This document shows, in pieces, positions 62,893-64,000 of a stretch of DNA of 64,000 bases; within the stretch, counting starts at the first letter, position 1; each line of letters begins with the position of its first letter. The stretch covers positions 124,001-188,000 of the forward strand of contig CAWHOW010000028.1 in the NCBI GenBank assembly GCA_963831005.1. Reading direction: 5' to 3'. Under the pieces are notes generated by a model, which saw only the letters and a program-made list of their open reading frames with translations, was not told where the DNA came from and ran no database searches. The DNA is from CAWHOW01 sp963831005. Lineage in GTDB: Bacteria; Bacteroidota; Bacteroidia; Bacteroidales; CG2-30-32-10. Made by a program: the position numbers and the translations under genes.

Positions 62893-63372
62893 TTACTTCA
62901 TTTTCTCTATTCTGATTCCCACACTTCTGATACCTTCAAGTTTATCAACCCGCATTGCCTGTTCAAACTCAAAAGTATATATTCCTTTTTGATGGAAACG
63001 CAATCCTCTTTTTATAAGATAACGACAATCTTTCAGATCACCGAGCCCCTTCCCCAGCCACTTTCCCTTACTGTCAGCAAGAAGGCAATCAATCGTATCA
63101 CGCGATATCTTTCTGTCAGGATAAACTATATTAAGGAAAAGATACAGATTGCTGAACTTGTAGTTGCCTTCATTCCTCACATTGATTAAAACATTATTAT
63201 ATGAAATGGTATCTTCTATAGTCACATCAAACTTGACTGTCTCAGTCTTGTCCCAGACCCCATTATTAATATCCTTGAATTTGTCATAAACCCTGTCTCT
63301 GTCGCAGGAAAAATAAGCAATACTGATACTGAATAAAAGTAAAATAAAAATTATTTTCCGGGAATTGGTCAT
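62893..63372 (-). CDS. gldH: Gliding-motility lipoprotein GldH
   Basis: The 159-aa protein has a lipoprotein signal (IILLLFSISIAYFSC). The GldH pattern follows: DRVYDKFKDINNGVWDKTET, ISYNNVLINVRNEGNYKFSN, LYLFLNIVYPD, CLLADSKGKWLGKGLGDLKD and FEFEQAMRVDKLEGIRSVGI. GldH is one of the lipoproteins needed for gliding and T9SS function in Flavobacterium, though gldH occurs in non-gliding relatives too. It overlaps the ricT stop by four bases and precedes the penicillin-binding protein gene. Confidence 0.92.
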   Translation of the reverse strand: MTNSRKIIFILLLFSISIAYFSCDRDRVYDKFKDINNGVWDKTETVKFDVTIEDTISYNNVLINVRNEGNYKFSNLYLFLNIVYPDRKISRDTIDCLLADSKGKWLGKGLGDLKDCRYLIKRGLRFHQKGIYTFEFEQAMRVDKLEGIRSVGIRIEKMK

Positions 63373-63998
63373 TTCTTTTTATCATCAAAGCGGGTAATAT
63401 CATCCTGTCCGACTACATTTTCAAAATCGATTTCTTTTTCTTCGGCATGCAATATCAATTCATCAAGCATTTCAGGGATAATATTCTTTTTGTTTTTTTC
63501 AATTACTTCGCGAACCTTTTCCACAGACACGGGGATTAGCTTTTCAGAAGAAGAAGTATAGGAATACCACATTATCCCGCGGAAAATATCTGTTTTCTGA
63601 TGTACAGCATCACCTGCTTTTGTCTTAAGTACTTTATCACTGTCGGGAAAATCTTTTACTGCATCAACATAAGTATCGAATTCATAATTAAGGCAGCATT
63701 TAAGCTTACTGCATTGTCCCGTCAGTTTCTGGGGATTGAGCGAAAGTTGCTGTACCCTGGCTGAATTGGTAGACACTGATTTGAACTGTGTGAGCCATGT
63801 GGAACAGCATAATTCACGTCCGCAAGCGGCAATACCGCCAAGCCGACCTGATTCCTGGCGAGCGCCAATCTGCCTCATCTCAACGCGTATCATGAATTCT
63901 TCGGCCAAACGTTTTATCAGTTCCCTGAAATCCACGCGCTCATCAGCAGTATAATAGAAAATTGCTTTTGTTTTGTCTCCCTGGAATTCTACATCGCT
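63369..63998 (-). CDS. ricT: PSP1-domain protein RicT (YaaT), 5' end beyond window
   Basis: The open frame continues to the right edge, so the N-terminus is missing. The visible PSP1 domain has SDVEFQGDKTKAIFYYTADE, RVDFRELIKRLAEEFMIRVE, RQIGARQESGRLGGIAACGR, ELCCSTWL and SGQCSKLKCCLNYE-like Cys clusters. In Bacillus this protein is part of a Y-complex that binds Fe-S and affects RNA processing. The following low-complexity C-terminus (EEKEIDFENVVGQDDITRFD) is lineage-specific. It is the first gene of the ricT-gldH-PBP unit in the window. Confidence 0.92.
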   Translation of the reverse strand, partial: SDVEFQGDKTKAIFYYTADERVDFRELIKRLAEEFMIRVEMRQIGARQESGRLGGIAACGRELCCSTWLTQFKSVSTNSARVQQLSLNPQKLTGQCSKLKCCLNYEFDTYVDAVKDFPDSDKVLKTKAGDAVHQKTDIFRGIMWYSYTSSSEKLIPVSVEKVREVIEKNKKNIIPEMLDELILHAEEKEIDFENVVGQDDITRFDDKKK

Positions 63999-64000
63999 TA

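Overview
This 64 kb window comes from an AT-rich member of the Bacteroidota. I see no phage or plasmid backbone and no rRNA. The assignment rests on secreted proteins with type IX secretion (T9SS) C-terminal sorting domains (both the short type A form and a CHU_C-like type B form), GldH, a DUF6452/DUF6048 pair, the large IspG with an inserted domain, a short AtpC without its helical domain, and promoters of the TTTG / TAnnTTTG type in place of sigma-70 boxes. Gene starts mostly lack Shine-Dalgarno sequences, as is usual in this phylum.

Layout. 1-3.4 kb: a C10 (streptopain-like) protease running off the left edge, and a divergent thioredoxin-fold protein. 3.4-5.4 kb: biotin carrier and carboxyltransferase subunits of an acyl-CoA carboxylase. 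5.7-11 kb: a four-gene operon of two SGNH esterase-like proteins (one with LysM domains), an MBOAT acyltransferase and a CoA-binding protein, probably a cell-wall or glycan O-acylation system. 11.8-12.7 kb: a threonine tRNA locus with two tandem 312-bp cassettes, each a GIY-YIG nuclease ORF fused to a 67-nt tRNA 3' segment, plus two 80-bp repeats carrying only tRNA 5' parts. 12.8-15.3 kb: an ABC-type ATPase, a Cys-rich P-loop GTPase and a 4Fe-4S protein, behind a promoter overlapped by a perfect palindrome. 15.4-29.1 kb: outer-membrane, YCF48-like, choice-of-anchor V and alpha/alpha-toroid secreted proteins, ending in a giant adhesin-like gene broken by four homopolymer frameshifts.

29.1-37.6 kb is a housekeeping block: tRNA-Leu, prs, rplY, pth, a 1195-aa outer-membrane protein, a YitT transporter-like protein and asd. 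37.7-48.4 kb is a minus-strand run of T9SS substrates: a YCF48-like protein, four paralogous NLVPNPSFE-type proteins, and a 1279-aa parallel beta-helix protein with two truncated C-terminal copies, produced in part by a recent 1818-bp tandem duplication. 48.4-51.2 kb holds a MITE-like hairpin with 12-bp flanking direct repeats, a minisatellite and two unknown genes. 51.3-64 kb has atpD and atpC separated by the DUF6452/DUF6048 pair, then ribF, an LRR protein, ispG, an outer-membrane barrel, a deoxynucleoside kinase, folK, a frameshifted class A penicillin-binding protein, gldH and ricT (cut by the right edge).

Most notable for a second look: the tRNA/GIY-YIG tandem cassettes; the ATPase-GTPase-FeS operon with its palindromic operator; three unrelated minisatellites that share a 21-bp period; the 172-bp hairpin element flanked by 12-bp repeats; and a two-copy inverted-repeat element at 36.3 and 59.9 kb. 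All function assignments come from reading the sequence and from family knowledge; no database search was run.
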